Assembly (NCBI GenBank): GCA_964557955.1
Contig: CAZLCS010000035.1
Coordinates: forward strand, 1 to 64,000
Length of the DNA stretch: 64,000 nucleotides
Direction: 5' to 3'
Source of the DNA: JALOOX01 sp964557955
Lineage (GTDB): Bacteria; Desulfobacterota; Syntrophobacteria; Syntrophobacterales; Syntrophobacteraceae
In this document: piece after piece, positions 50,709-59,491 of the stretch
How the letters are laid out: every line of letters begins with the position of its first letter
How positions within the stretch are numbered: the stretch's first letter is position 1
Translations under genes and position numbers: made by a program
The notes under the pieces: model-generated
The model's database searches: none
The model's input: the letters and a program-made list of their open reading frames with translations, nothing else
What the model was told of the DNA's origin: nothing

Positions 50709-51587
50709 ATGCGTCAACACTTTCTGGACAAACCGATTCTTTACGGTCTGACCTGCACCGTGGCTCGCATTCTCCCCACCCCCGTTCTCTATGGATTTGC
50801 CAGACTTGTGGGAGCCTTGGTTTTTTTGTTTTCGCACCAGGACAGGAGCAATGTCGAAAGCAACCTCAAACTGGTCTTCAATGGTTCCAGGCTTCCCATC
50901 GGCAGCAAAAGGCTCCTGTGGCGCTTCTTCCAGAACTATGCTTTCTACATGGTGGACTTCTTCAGACTGCTCACCATGCCCCTCGAACAATCCATGTCCT
51001 TCGCTCAGCTTTACAGAGGCCGTCATCATCTCGACGAAGCTCTGAGTCAAGGCCGCGGAGCCATTCTTTTGACCGCCCACATCGGCCATTGGGAAATCGG
51101 AGGTCTCGGCCTGCGGGCGCTGGGGTATCCCATCAATGTCGTCACTCTCCGGCACAACAGCCTTTTCACGAACAGCCTCATCAATGATTTGCGCAATCGG
51201 CGCGGTATTCGGGTCATCGAACTGGGCGACTCCGTTTACGACACCATTGAGCTGGTCAGAGTCCTGAAGCGGGGGGAGATTGTCGCAGTCCTGGGAGACC
51301 GGGTATTCTCGGACCGGAGTCAGTGCGTGAAGTTCTTTGGCCGCAGCGTCCCCTTTCCCGTCGGCCCGATTCTGCTCGCCATGGCGACGGGCTCACCGGT
51401 AGTGCCCGCCTTTTCGGTCATGGAGGCGCCGGGGCGTTATCGCGGCGTCATTGAGCCTGCTCTTCCCATGAGTCGGGACGGTGACCGGGAAGCTGCACTC
51501 GAGCACAATCTGGAGCAGGTTGCCCAGGTTTTTGAGCGTTTTATCCGTCAGTATCCGGACCAGTGGTATCACGTTGATCGCCTGTGA
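50709..51587 (+). CDS. Lipid A-type acyltransferase (LpxL/HtrB family)
   Basis: 292 residues from MRQHFLDKP; GGGGGAA lies ahead of the ATG. LPLAT motifs: LLTAHIGHWEIGGLGL (HxxxxE catalytic motif), GRGAIL, GEIVAVLGDRVFSDRSQCVK and FGRSVPFPVGPILLAMATGS, then IRQYPDQWYHVDRL, the family end. LpxL-type enzymes add acyl chains to lipid A at the inner membrane; related enzymes acylate other glycolipids. It begins a run of four closely packed genes with a B12 radical SAM enzyme, a LolA-like carrier and a FabD paralog, suggesting a dedicated lipid pathway. Lipid A specificity is not certain. Confidence 0.85.
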   Translation: MRQHFLDKPILYGLTCTVARILPTPVLYGFARLVGALVFLFSHQDRSNVESNLKLVFNGSRLPIGSKRLLWRFFQNYAFYMVDFFRLLTMPLEQSMSFAQLYRGRHHLDEALSQGRGAILLTAHIGHWEIGGLGLRALGYPINVVTLRHNSLFTNSLINDLRNRRGIRVIELGDSVYDTIELVRVLKRGEIVAVLGDRVFSDRSQCVKFFGRSVPFPVGPILLAMATGSPVVPAFSVMEAPGRYRGVIEPALPMSRDGDREAALEHNLEQVAQVFERFIRQYPDQWYHVDRL

Positions 51588-51663
51588 AAACGAATTGCCT
51601 TCTCATCGACGGAACGAATGCTTCGATGAAGCTGGAGACCTGGAATTTGCCACCTTGCGAGGC

Positions 51664-52971
51664 ATGCAGGCTTTGTATCATGTGGATTTGATCATACCCA
51701 GATGGCCGTCGGGCAGCTTGTGGAGCAAGGTCGTCTTCCGCTTTCCGTATCTTTCCCTCACGGCTTTGGCGGCGCTCTCCCCTCCCGACGTCCAAATCAG
51801 GATTTTCGATGAGAATGTGGATGAGCTGATCCGGGAGCCCGGGCCCGACCTCGTCGGCATCTCCCTCATGACTCCCCTGGCCCCCAGGGGTTATGAGATT
51901 GCCGATGATTACAGAAGACGTGGAATCCCGGTGGTGCTGGGGGGCATTCACGCCACCATGATGCCCGAAGAAGCGGCCCGGCATGCAGATGCCGTCGTGA
52001 TCGGCGAGGCCGAGGACCTCTGGGCCGTAATTCTGCGGGACGCCCGGAACAATAAACTCGAGCCGGTCTATCGCTCCGAGAGGCTGCCCTCACTTCAAGC
52101 TCTCCCCATCCCACGCCGGGAGCTCCTGCACCGAAAAGCCTATTTCTTCATCAACACCCTCCAGACGACCCGGGGATGTCCTTTCGACTGCGAATTCTGT
52201 TCGGTCACCCAGTTTTTCGGCAATACTTACCGGATGCGCCCTGTAGAGGAAATCGAGCGCGAAATCCGCTCCCTCGAAGGGCGCTTCGTCTTCTTCGTGG
52301 ATGACAACATCGTGGGAGACAGGAAATACGCCGCCGAGCTCTTCCGCCGCCTCATCCCCTACCGGCTGAAATGGGCCAGCCAGAGCGCCGTCACTCTGGC
52401 CAAAGACCCCCCACTGCTCGACCTCGCGCGCACGAGCGGCTGCATGGGTCTCTTCATCGGCTTCGAGTCCCTCTCTCAGGAAACCCTGAAGGACATGGGA
52501 AAAAGCTTCAACGTCGTTCAGACTTACCGGGAGAGGATTCAACGCATTCACGACTACGGCATCGGGATCCAGGGTTCGTTCATCTTCGGAAATGATTCCG
52601 ACACTCCCGAAATCTTCGATGACGTGGTCCGCTTCACGGAGGAGACCCGCCTGGATGCCGCACTGTTTTCAATCCTGACGCCTTTCCCCGGAACCCGCCT
52701 CTACAGGAAGATGAGTGACGAAGGCAGGATCATCACCCATGACTGGACCCGGTACGATATGAACCACGTGGTGTTTTCGCCGAACGGGATGACCCCCCGA
52801 CAACTCCAGGACGGATTCGATCGTGCCTATCAACGACTGTACTCATGGTCATCCATCGCCGGACGTTTGTGGGGCTTGAGACGCAATATGCAGCTGTTCC
52901 TTCCCATGAATATTGGATTTCGAAGAGCCTGGAACGAAGTCATCGCACAGCGGGAGGGCGACGTTGGTTAG
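51664..52971 (+). CDS. B12-binding radical SAM protein (hopanoid-methylase-like group)
   Basis: 435 residues from MQALYHVDLIIPRW; the start is uncertain because the ribosome site is weak. An N-terminal B12-binding Rossmann domain (IRIFDENVDELIREPGPDLV, VVLGGIHATMMPEEAARHAD) precedes the radical SAM motif RGCPFDCEFCSV. The C-terminal part (FSILTPFPGTRLYRKMSDEG, DWTRYDMNHVVFSPNGMT) matches the DUF4070 tail shared by HpnP/HpnR/HpnJ-type enzymes and other B12 radical SAM enzymes acting on lipids. Its neighbours are an acyltransferase and a LolA-like gene, so a lipid substrate is a reasonable guess. The 3' end overlaps lolA by 8 bases. Confidence 0.83.
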   Translation: MQALYHVDLIIPRWPSGSLWSKVVFRFPYLSLTALAALSPPDVQIRIFDENVDELIREPGPDLVGISLMTPLAPRGYEIADDYRRRGIPVVLGGIHATMMPEEAARHADAVVIGEAEDLWAVILRDARNNKLEPVYRSERLPSLQALPIPRRELLHRKAYFFINTLQTTRGCPFDCEFCSVTQFFGNTYRMRPVEEIEREIRSLEGRFVFFVDDNIVGDRKYAAELFRRLIPYRLKWASQSAVTLAKDPPLLDLARTSGCMGLFIGFESLSQETLKDMGKSFNVVQTYRERIQRIHDYGIGIQGSFIFGNDSDTPEIFDDVVRFTEETRLDAALFSILTPFPGTRLYRKMSDEGRIITHDWTRYDMNHVVFSPNGMTPRQLQDGFDRAYQRLYSWSSIAGRLWGLRRNMQLFLPMNIGFRRAWNEVIAQREGDVG

Positions 52972-53689
52972 GGTCTGGCGCCGCCGTGCTGGAATCACAT
53001 TGACGCTGGTGCTTCTGTGGTTCTGTCCTGCAAAGGTTCATGGCCGAGAACCGCTGGAAGACAAATCGGAGTGGCTGACCACAGTAGAGGTTCTGGAGCG
53101 GACTCAGGCCAAGGCTCGAACACTGAAGAGCCTGAGCGGTCGTTTTCGCCAGGTCAAGCAGAACCGCCTCTTGAACAGCCCTCTCGAATCCTCGGGGGTG
53201 TTCTGCTGGATCCCTCCCGAGCGGTTTCGCTGGGAAGTCATCCATCCCATGCCGTTTGTGGCGATTGCGGATGGCGCATCGCTCATGCTCCACTATCCCG
53301 ATCTCAATCGGGCACGCCTTTTCAAACATCCGTCAGGCGAGAGCATCCTGGGACAGGTGTCGGGCGCCGCCGGAAACGTTCAATCCCTGAATGAGATTTA
53401 CTACGTCCGGGTATTGCCGTCATCCGACGAAGACGGGAGCCGTCGCGTCTCGCTGAGTCTCGTACCCAGGTCGGGAAGACAGGATCGTCATATCAAGGAG
53501 CTCATAGTCACGGTCGACATTGCGACCTGGCTGCCCGAGAGGATCGAGATCCTTGCGCCATCCAACGAAAGCACCACTCTGTGGCTGCAGGACCTCGCCG
53601 AGAACCGGCCGCTGGACGAAAGTCTCTTCCACATGAACGTTCCCGAGGGAGTACAACTGCAACGACTGGATGAAAGTCCGCAACCATGA
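52964..53689 (+). CDS. LolA-like outer membrane lipoprotein carrier
   Basis: 241 residues from a TTG with GGGAGG 6 bases upstream, overlapping the radical SAM gene. The signal peptide is hydrophobic (GITLTLVLLWFCPAKVHG) after VRVWRRR. The body is LolA-like: LKSLSGRFRQVKQNRLLNSP, LESSGVFCWIPPERFRWEVI, ASLMLHYPDLNRARLF. This COG2834 group includes LolA-like carriers in aryl polyene and other glycolipid loci, where they move lipid or polyene glycolipid to the outer membrane. The partner LolB is not seen. Confidence 0.8.
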   Translation: MVRVWRRRAGITLTLVLLWFCPAKVHGREPLEDKSEWLTTVEVLERTQAKARTLKSLSGRFRQVKQNRLLNSPLESSGVFCWIPPERFRWEVIHPMPFVAIADGASLMLHYPDLNRARLFKHPSGESILGQVSGAAGNVQSLNEIYYVRVLPSSDEDGSRRVSLSLVPRSGRQDRHIKELIVTVDIATWLPERIEILAPSNESTTLWLQDLAENRPLDESLFHMNVPEGVQLQRLDESPQP

Positions 53690-54609
53690 AGCGTTGTGCA
53701 TTCCTGTTTCCGGGCCAGGGGGCTCAGGTTGTGGGGATGGGGCATGACCTGGCCGATCGCTTCCCCGAGTGCCGAGCCCTGCAGACGCGGGCGGAGCGGT
53801 ACTTGAGGATTCCACTCGGCGAAATCATGCGGCACGGTCCCCGAGAGGCGCTCAACGATGACTTCACAGCTCAGGTGGCGGTCTACACCGTCAGCTGCAT
53901 GGTTGTGAGCGTGCTGGAGGCTCGGAGGATCCGGGCGGCAGCCATCGCGCCCTACAGCTCGGGGCTCTATGCCGCGGCCCATGCCGCAGGCGTTTTGGGG
54001 TTTGAAGCCGGGCTCGAGCTGATGCGGGCAGCCGACCTCTGCATCAAGAGTCAAGAGTGCGAGGGAGCGATGGGAGTGGTCCTCGGCATGTCCGCCGCTG
54101 AAGTCGAGGCGCTCTGTCGCGATATCCCGGAACCGGTGGAAGTCAGCATCGCCAACACGGGGCATCAGACCATTGTTTCGGGGAAACGGCCGGGCGTGGA
54201 GAAACTGCTCAAGAAAGCCATGGCCGAGGAGGCGCTGAAGGTGGACTTCCTCCCGGCGTCGGCGCCCTACCACTGCAGACTTCTCGAAGGCGCCGACCGC
54301 TGCATGGAGAAAATCGTCGCCGAGACGGTCTTCGGCCCGGCCCACACCCCCATCCTGTCCTACATCGACTGCCGGCCGATGACCGAACCGGAGCACATGC
54401 GCCGCATGTTTGCCAGCCAGCTCGGCAATCCCGTGCAGTGGGTCGATGTGGTGGGCGAGCTGGTCCGACGCGACTTGACGCCCTTCGTGGAAATCGGACC
54501 CGGCCAGATGCTGGGCCGGTCGGTGCGTTGGATCCACCGTCAGGCCCGGGTGCTCTACACGGATACCGCCGACGCGCTCGAGGAAACGATCAGGCAGCTG
54601 GTCGACTGA
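53686..54609 (+). CDS. FabD-like acyltransferase paralog with altered active-site motifs
   Basis: 307 residues, overlapping lolA by 4 bases (ATGA). The acyltransferase fold opens with CAFLFPGQGAQVVGMGHDLA (GQGxQ), SIANTGHQTIVSGKRPGVEK and ASAPYHCRLLEGAD (catalytic His), and ends FVEIGPGQMLGRSV. The nucleophile motif GHSxGE is changed to APYSSGLYAA, keeping Ser and Gly, and the malonate-binding Arg (RG in FabD near residue 117) is not found in the aligned GLELMRAADLCIKSQ. It may transfer a neutral acyl chain, not malonyl. It probably loads or releases an acyl group for the operon's lipid product. Confidence 0.82.
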   Translation: MKRCAFLFPGQGAQVVGMGHDLADRFPECRALQTRAERYLRIPLGEIMRHGPREALNDDFTAQVAVYTVSCMVVSVLEARRIRAAAIAPYSSGLYAAAHAAGVLGFEAGLELMRAADLCIKSQECEGAMGVVLGMSAAEVEALCRDIPEPVEVSIANTGHQTIVSGKRPGVEKLLKKAMAEEALKVDFLPASAPYHCRLLEGADRCMEKIVAETVFGPAHTPILSYIDCRPMTEPEHMRRMFASQLGNPVQWVDVVGELVRRDLTPFVEIGPGQMLGRSVRWIHRQARVLYTDTADALEETIRQLVD

Positions 54610-54781
54610 GAGCCCCAATCCCGGGGGATCACAGGAACGCCCCGGACCGTCACTGCAGCGGAATCCGGAGCATTGGAATCCGGGAATTCTGAGATATTCG
54701 CTTGCAGGCTGACAACGTCAGAAGTCGGAAGCTCTTCGCTCCGCGACCCGAAGGATGCATCCACGAGAGCTTGACCGGCTC

Positions 54782-56437
54782 TCATGGCTCTTCGGGCGCA
54801 TTCCAGACCGGCAGGGCTTTCAAAGGATTCCTGCCGTCGATGCCTTCGGGGGGGGCAATGCGAGCCAGATGAGCCGAGATGGGGACCAGGTCGAGAGTCG
54901 ACGCGGTCTCCCCTATGACGTGACGCCCCGGTATGACGGCCTTCAATCCCGGCCCGGCCAGCCAGAACGAAACCACACAGTCATCCGGATAGAAGCTTCC
55001 GTGATGTGCATATTTGTCGGCATCGTTTTCGAAATAGACGCCCTCTCGGGTGACCACCTTGATGTCCGGCTGGGTCCATCGAGTGTACTGATTCCTCAAC
55101 CCCGTGGCGAGGTAGTCACCCAGCTCGAATTGGGATTCGAGGGCGTTCAGCGGCAGAAGACATGAAAGGAAGGTTTCGCCGTCTCTCGTGCTCTGAAGGT
55201 ATCTGCGCCAGTCGAAAACCCACCAACGGTCCGTCTCTGCGATTCCGTCGGCTCGCTCCCCGGGGTACTGGCTCACGAGGATGGCCTCTGTCGCATCGAG
55301 GATTTCTGCATCTCCCAACAGGAGATCCAGGGCAGGTTTCACATCCTCGCGCAACCGAGGGGGAACCATCCAGCTGCCCGACTCCCGGTTCCGGAGATAG
55401 ACCTCCTTGGTGCCGGCTCCCGGCATGATGACCGCATCCGCGTCCCGGCGAGCCGTCTTCCAGCCGGGAAGGCGAAAACCGTTCTTGAGAGCTTGATCGA
55501 AGATCTTGTCGGGAAGCCTCTTCCGAATTCGCGAAAACCCGTGCTCCGAAACGAAGACGAAGACGGTGTCCTCATAGCAGCCCAGCTCCTTCAGGGCCTG
55601 AACGATCTCCCCCACCAGGGGATCCAGCACCAGCCTTGCGTGGAAGCGCTGGATGGAATCCATGGCCAGGTTGGATTCCTCCGGCTCCGAGACCGGGTAA
55701 TGGGAGTGAAGGTCCATCCCCAGCAGCTGGATGGCCATGAGGTCCGGGATGATTCCTTTGCGGCGGAAGACACCCCTGAGACTCTTTCCGTAGGCTGAGA
55801 TGTGCCCTGTCAGAAAACCCTGGACGGTCTTTCGATCCACATAGCCTGCATGGGGAATCCAGCGGCCGTTCCGAACCGCCGCCACCACTGACGAATTCCC
55901 CCAGAAAAAGGCTCCGGATCGAAGCGACCAATCCGCTCCCTTGGTCAGCATGAGCATGCTCGTCATGGAGTGTTTGCCGGCTCGAGCGAAGAGATCGAAA
56001 AGGGTGGTCACCCCATTTTCCTGGAGGATCCGGTTGATTCGCTGCTGCCCGTAGGATATGAGCGTGTGCGTGCGCGCAGTGCGACGATCGAACCAGATGC
56101 TGGCGACCACTCCCGTGCGATGCGGGTAGAGCCCCGTGTACATCGATGTGACAGCCGGCTGCGAGGCCGCTGGCAGCGTGGTCAGGACCCTGGGAAGATG
56201 GACGTAAGCATGGCTGTCGTCCTGCCCCAGCACCAGCTCGCGAATATTGGGCAGAGCATCCAGGTCATCGGCCAGGATGCCGGCTTTCATGCCATGGATT
56301 TCGAGCACGAGGATTTTGGGTTCTCCGGCTCCATGGGCGGGTGGGCTCGCGAGCACCATCGAGAGGAGGAGGAGCCCCATCAGGAGCGAGACGTCCCTGA
56401 GACAGCGTCCTGGATTCAGGGGAGGATGGGATGGCAT
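54782..56437 (-). CDS. Secreted alkaline-phosphatase-fold phosphodiesterase
   Basis: 551 residues with a signal peptide (VSLLMGLLLLSMVLASPPAHG). Type I phosphodiesterase/nucleotide pyrophosphatase fold: KILVLEIHGMKAGI (first metal site), LPAASQPAVTSMYTGLYPHR with the nucleophile Thr, LLGMDLHSHYP, VFVSEHGFSRIRKR and APGLKAVIPG-like C-terminus. It hydrolyses phosphodiester or phosphonate bonds in the periplasm. It converges on the FabD-like gene and may remodel envelope lipids or headgroups. Confidence 0.83.
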   Translation of the reverse strand: MPSHPPLNPGRCLRDVSLLMGLLLLSMVLASPPAHGAGEPKILVLEIHGMKAGILADDLDALPNIRELVLGQDDSHAYVHLPRVLTTLPAASQPAVTSMYTGLYPHRTGVVASIWFDRRTARTHTLISYGQQRINRILQENGVTTLFDLFARAGKHSMTSMLMLTKGADWSLRSGAFFWGNSSVVAAVRNGRWIPHAGYVDRKTVQGFLTGHISAYGKSLRGVFRRKGIIPDLMAIQLLGMDLHSHYPVSEPEESNLAMDSIQRFHARLVLDPLVGEIVQALKELGCYEDTVFVFVSEHGFSRIRKRLPDKIFDQALKNGFRLPGWKTARRDADAVIMPGAGTKEVYLRNRESGSWMVPPRLREDVKPALDLLLGDAEILDATEAILVSQYPGERADGIAETDRWWVFDWRRYLQSTRDGETFLSCLLPLNALESQFELGDYLATGLRNQYTRWTQPDIKVVTREGVYFENDADKYAHHGSFYPDDCVVSFWLAGPGLKAVIPGRHVIGETASTLDLVPISAHLARIAPPEGIDGRNPLKALPVWNAPEEP

Positions 56438-56829
56438 GGGTATGGCGCGTTATCCGGAGTTCGAGTGCTGTCGAGTGGGCGCCTTCTTCGGGATCATCAA
56501 CTGGCGCCTCGCTTTGGAGCCGCATCGAGCGTGGAACCTATAGCACGCTCAGCCGGCCGCGGCAATGGCAGCCGGCCGCTGCAAAAGGGATCTCTCGAGT
56601 GGGCGTACCCGTCTTGAGGCAATTCCATCGGCTGCGATGGCAGGCGATGAGACCTTGGCAGACGTGTTCGATGTGGCAGTCCCTCATGCCCCTTCTGGCC
56701 ACCCTGAAGGATGAAAAGACTCACGGAAGCAAGTTTTCAACTCGCAACTCGCAACTCGCAACTCGCAACTCGGCACTTTATGCGGCGGAAGGTGAGAAGG
56801 TGAAAAGACCATCGGACGGGCGTTCAAGG
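56438..56829. other. Intergenic region with repeat copy 4, no gene seen
   Basis: About 390 bases. The main structure is the tandem ACTCGCA repeat (56675-56790), listed separately. The upstream open frame overlapping it was not accepted as coding. Confidence 0.55.
56675..56790 (+). repeat. ACTCGAAAC repeat family, copy 4 (ACTCGCA variant)
   Basis: A CAGTCCCTCATGCCCCTT-type start, then GATGAAAAGACTCACGGAAG, then five tandem ACTCGCA units and CACTTTATGCGGCGG. Order and flanks match copy 2 at 32528-32635, with the tandem unit changed from ACTCGAA to ACTCGCA. Confidence 0.65.
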
Positions 56830-57417
56830 ATGGTGTGGAAGAGATGCATCAGGATCCATCTCGGGCTGTGGATACTCCTGTTCCTTTGCGCAGCCTGTGC
56901 GAAGCCGACCGTCCCCATGCGTCTGGACTACCTGCATTACAGCGGTCGGGTGAACGAGCACCGAATCGCCATCCAGGCATCGCCGGACCGGATCTTTGCC
57001 ATCCTGACCGACGGAGACCAATTCCCGCACCTTGTCCCCGGAGACCGAATCCGGGTAGCCAAGATCACTCCGGAGCCTTACGGTGTCGGCACCCAGATCC
57101 GGACTCAAACGGGATACAGGATCAAGCTGAGCTGGACTTCCAGGGTGGTGGACCTGCAGCCGGGGAGAAGAATCACCCTGCAGTTCCAAAACGGCATTTT
57201 CAATGGCGGCTATGAAATATGGGAGCTTCAACCAATGGGAGACCAGACCCTGGTGAGTCATACCATTCTTTTCAACCTGTCGAATCTTTTTTACCGCGTC
57301 CTGTGGGTTGTCAAAAACGTCGAAGAAAAGCACAATACACTCGTTGAAGGCACGCTGTGCAATCTCAAGCAGGCTGCGGAATCCCCCCACACGCGCTCCA
57401 CTGCCGCCCCCATGTAG
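56830..57417 (+). CDS. Lipoprotein with an SRPBCC/START-type domain
   Basis: 195 residues from ATG. The signal GLWILLFLCAAC gives a lipobox Cys near residue 23. The mature part is SRPBCC-like: HRIAIQASPDRIFAILTDGD, FPHLVPGDRIRVAKI, QIRTQTGYRIKLSWTSRVVD, LVSHTILFNLSNLFYRV, ending in a helix. Such domains bind or transfer lipids and other hydrophobic ligands; a lipoprotein version could present a lipid at the outer membrane. It lies ~390 bases beyond the phosphodiesterase. Confidence 0.75.
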   Translation: MVWKRCIRIHLGLWILLFLCAACAKPTVPMRLDYLHYSGRVNEHRIAIQASPDRIFAILTDGDQFPHLVPGDRIRVAKITPEPYGVGTQIRTQTGYRIKLSWTSRVVDLQPGRRITLQFQNGIFNGGYEIWELQPMGDQTLVSHTILFNLSNLFYRVLWVVKNVEEKHNTLVEGTLCNLKQAAESPHTRSTAAPM

Positions 57418-57479
57418 CACCCCTTGAGCACTCCGACCCGTCGGGACTCCCGGAATGGCTGCAGGACCTGTGGGTTCAC

Positions 57480-57977
57480 TCAGCTCATGCTCTTCCACAA
57501 AGCCGCCAGCCCTTCCCCCAGGCCTGCATACAAAGCACAGGCCAGTATGGTCCCCGTGATGAGCAGGGGGAAGCCCGCTTTCATTGAAAGCCCCATGAGC
57601 CGGGCGAAGAAGACGCCGGTCCACAAGCCAAATCCCTTGCAGGGAACCATGGTGAAGAGGATCAAACCCAGCCGCCCCAACGATCGGGTGAAGACAGCGA
57701 ACCGTCCCGTTCCACATGAAAGAGCTGCATTCTGGAGCCGCTCGCTCAGCCGACTTAGGGGCCCATAGTTGAAGGCATGCCCATACAGGTAATAAAAACA
57801 GGGTATCTGCACGGCGTCCATCACGATCACCAAGGGGATCAGCGTCATCAGGTTGAGTCCCAGCAATCTCGCGGTCACGATGGCCGTGGGTTTGCCTCCC
57901 AATATGTAAAGCCCAACGAAGTAGATAATATGATGCTCATGGAAATGCTGCTGAAGCCAAAATGCTGCGTCTTGCAT
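57480..57977 (-). CDS. Small multi-span membrane protein
   Basis: 165 residues with about four hydrophobic helices (HIIYFVGLYILGGKPTAIVT, LMTLIPLVIVMDAVQIPCFY, GLILFTMVPCKGFGLWTGVF, GFPLLITGTILACALYAGLG). It resembles the small-multidrug-export-like COG2426 or DedA-related membrane proteins in topology only. No motif supports a definite family. Confidence 0.6.
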   Translation of the reverse strand: MQDAAFWLQQHFHEHHIIYFVGLYILGGKPTAIVTARLLGLNLMTLIPLVIVMDAVQIPCFYYLYGHAFNYGPLSRLSERLQNAALSCGTGRFAVFTRSLGRLGLILFTMVPCKGFGLWTGVFFARLMGLSMKAGFPLLITGTILACALYAGLGEGLAALWKSMS

Positions 57978-58458
57978 ATGCTCTGAAGGCTCCTAACACA
58001 ACTGCTGAACACAACATCAACTAAAGGTAGAATCGTATTTTTGTCAAATCCCTCGTGTCAAAAATTGAGGAAGCGAGATACATTCATAATCTATCCTAAA
58101 AGAACCGTCTCCTGGATAGCACCACCAAGCAGCGCAAGCAGGCAGCGACTGAAAAACAAATCTGGCCGAAGACACCTATCAAAATAACATAGAACAAAAT
58201 ATGAGATAAGTGCAATTTTGCCATTGCACCGATAATTCAACCAGCCTATTATAAAACAATGTGTCTTGTGCAGCTGCTCCCATGTCACGTTTTCTCCGCA
58301 TGGCGCAGGAGGCTGAAGACAAGATGATCTACTGCAAAAGACATTTTTTTATCGTTGGAATTTGAAAATACAAATAATTGCAGATCTCACTGACTAGCTG
58401 GATTCAGTGTCGATGCATATTTATAGCTTTAAGAAAATCAAAATATAAGGATATAGTC
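57978..58458. other. AT-rich intergenic region
   Basis: About 480 bases with a clear base-composition shift toward AT (for example TTATTAAATG-, ATATAAGGATATAG-like runs) compared with the GC-rich flanks. It precedes two small lipoprotein genes. Several TATAAT/TTGACA-like pieces occur, but no single promoter is convincing. Confidence 0.55.
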
Positions 58459-58893
58459 ATGAAAAGAGTAAGTTCTTTCTACATAACTATGTTATTAACA
58501 TTCTTCATTTTTACTCATGGTTGTGCCACCAACGATACCCAATTAATTAAATCAACAGTTATAATAGAGAAAAATAATTTCATATATCAAGATCAAAAAA
58601 TTACAGTTGGTCAGATTGAAGGGTATCCCGAAGCAGTAGGCTTATTGAAAAGTTCGCTGATTAATGCATTATTTACCATGTATACTGATTTATCAAAAAA
58701 TGCAGATTATTATATTACAGGATCCATTTTTGCCAAGAAAGCTGTTAGAAAGAGAATATATGTTTATCATACTGTTAGCTTAAGGCTAGTTGATTCAAAT
58801 GGAGAGATTGTAATGAAAATTAATAATAGCCAACCAATATTACAAAATCAGCTTGATGAATTTTGTAATCGGATTGTTCAATCCATGAAATGA
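58459..58893 (+). CDS. Small lipoprotein, AT-rich, unknown function
   Basis: 144 residues; AAGGATATAGTC precedes the ATG. The lipobox FIFTHGC puts Cys near residue 22. The rest is beta-rich (VIIEKNNFIYQDQKITVGQI, ADYYITGSIFAKKAVRKRIY, VSLRLVDSNGEIVMKINNSQ). The low-GC codon use is unlike that of neighbouring genes, suggesting recent acquisition. The layout resembles CsgG/LptE-like or DUF-type outer membrane lipoproteins only loosely. Confidence 0.65.
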   Translation: MKRVSSFYITMLLTFFIFTHGCATNDTQLIKSTVIIEKNNFIYQDQKITVGQIEGYPEAVGLLKSSLINALFTMYTDLSKNADYYITGSIFAKKAVRKRIYVYHTVSLRLVDSNGEIVMKINNSQPILQNQLDEFCNRIVQSMK

Positions 58894-59022
58894 TTTTATC
58901 AACCATCTGAAATCTAGACATTATATTATATTTTTTCTTAATCTAAGCATACTCAATTTATTAAATGTAAATTATATACAAAACTTAACTATTTGACAAT
59001 TTGCAGAAAGGAGAAATGTACG

Positions 59023-59373
59023 ATGAGAAAGATGATGCTACTTATTTTGTCAGCTCTTGTTTTAATTACAATGGGCTGTACTAGCAATCGTGGCTATATC
59101 ACTCTAAACACTTATCCTCCAGGAGCGGAGGTTTATATCAATGATGTGATGAAAGGCGAGACACCGCTCACCTTTGACTATGATATAAGCCGAACAGCAG
59201 AACTTAAGGTGAAGAAGGACGGATACCAAACATTAGTTGAAGAGCTCAGCAAGGGCTGGGTTGTGAGTGAGGCCTACAAAGGCAACTTCAACAAAGAATA
59301 TCAAAAGACCAATGGTAGCAGTGAGCGCGTATGGAAGGTCAGGACAACACGCAACTTAATTGAAAAACAATAG
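59023..59373 (+). CDS. PEGA-domain lipoprotein
   Basis: 116 residues; AAAGGAG precedes the ATG at ~10 bases. The lipobox VLITMGC is followed by a PEGA domain: ITLNTYPPGAEVYINDVMKG, ETPLTFDYDISRTAELKVKK, DGYQTL. PEGA domains are cell-surface beta modules. The AT-rich codons match the preceding lipoprotein, so the two probably arrived together. Confidence 0.8.
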   Translation: MRKMMLLILSALVLITMGCTSNRGYITLNTYPPGAEVYINDVMKGETPLTFDYDISRTAELKVKKDGYQTLVEELSKGWVVSEAYKGNFNKEYQKTNGSSERVWKVRTTRNLIEKQ

Positions 59374-59491
59374 CGATATACGCTGGGCGGGTTTAACGCC
59401 GTAACACAACCGAACGTAAGGCCTGTCCAGCCATGCCCGGGCAGCATCTGACGGAAGCAGTGAGCTCTGGAGCGCACCCGGAGGAGCCGTC

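Noticed and set aside
56431..56829. N-terminal 133-codon extension of the SRPBCC lipoprotein gene
   Set aside because: It crosses the tandem ACTCGCA repeat and would bury the lipoprotein signal peptide; the ATG at 56830 is directly followed by a signal sequence.
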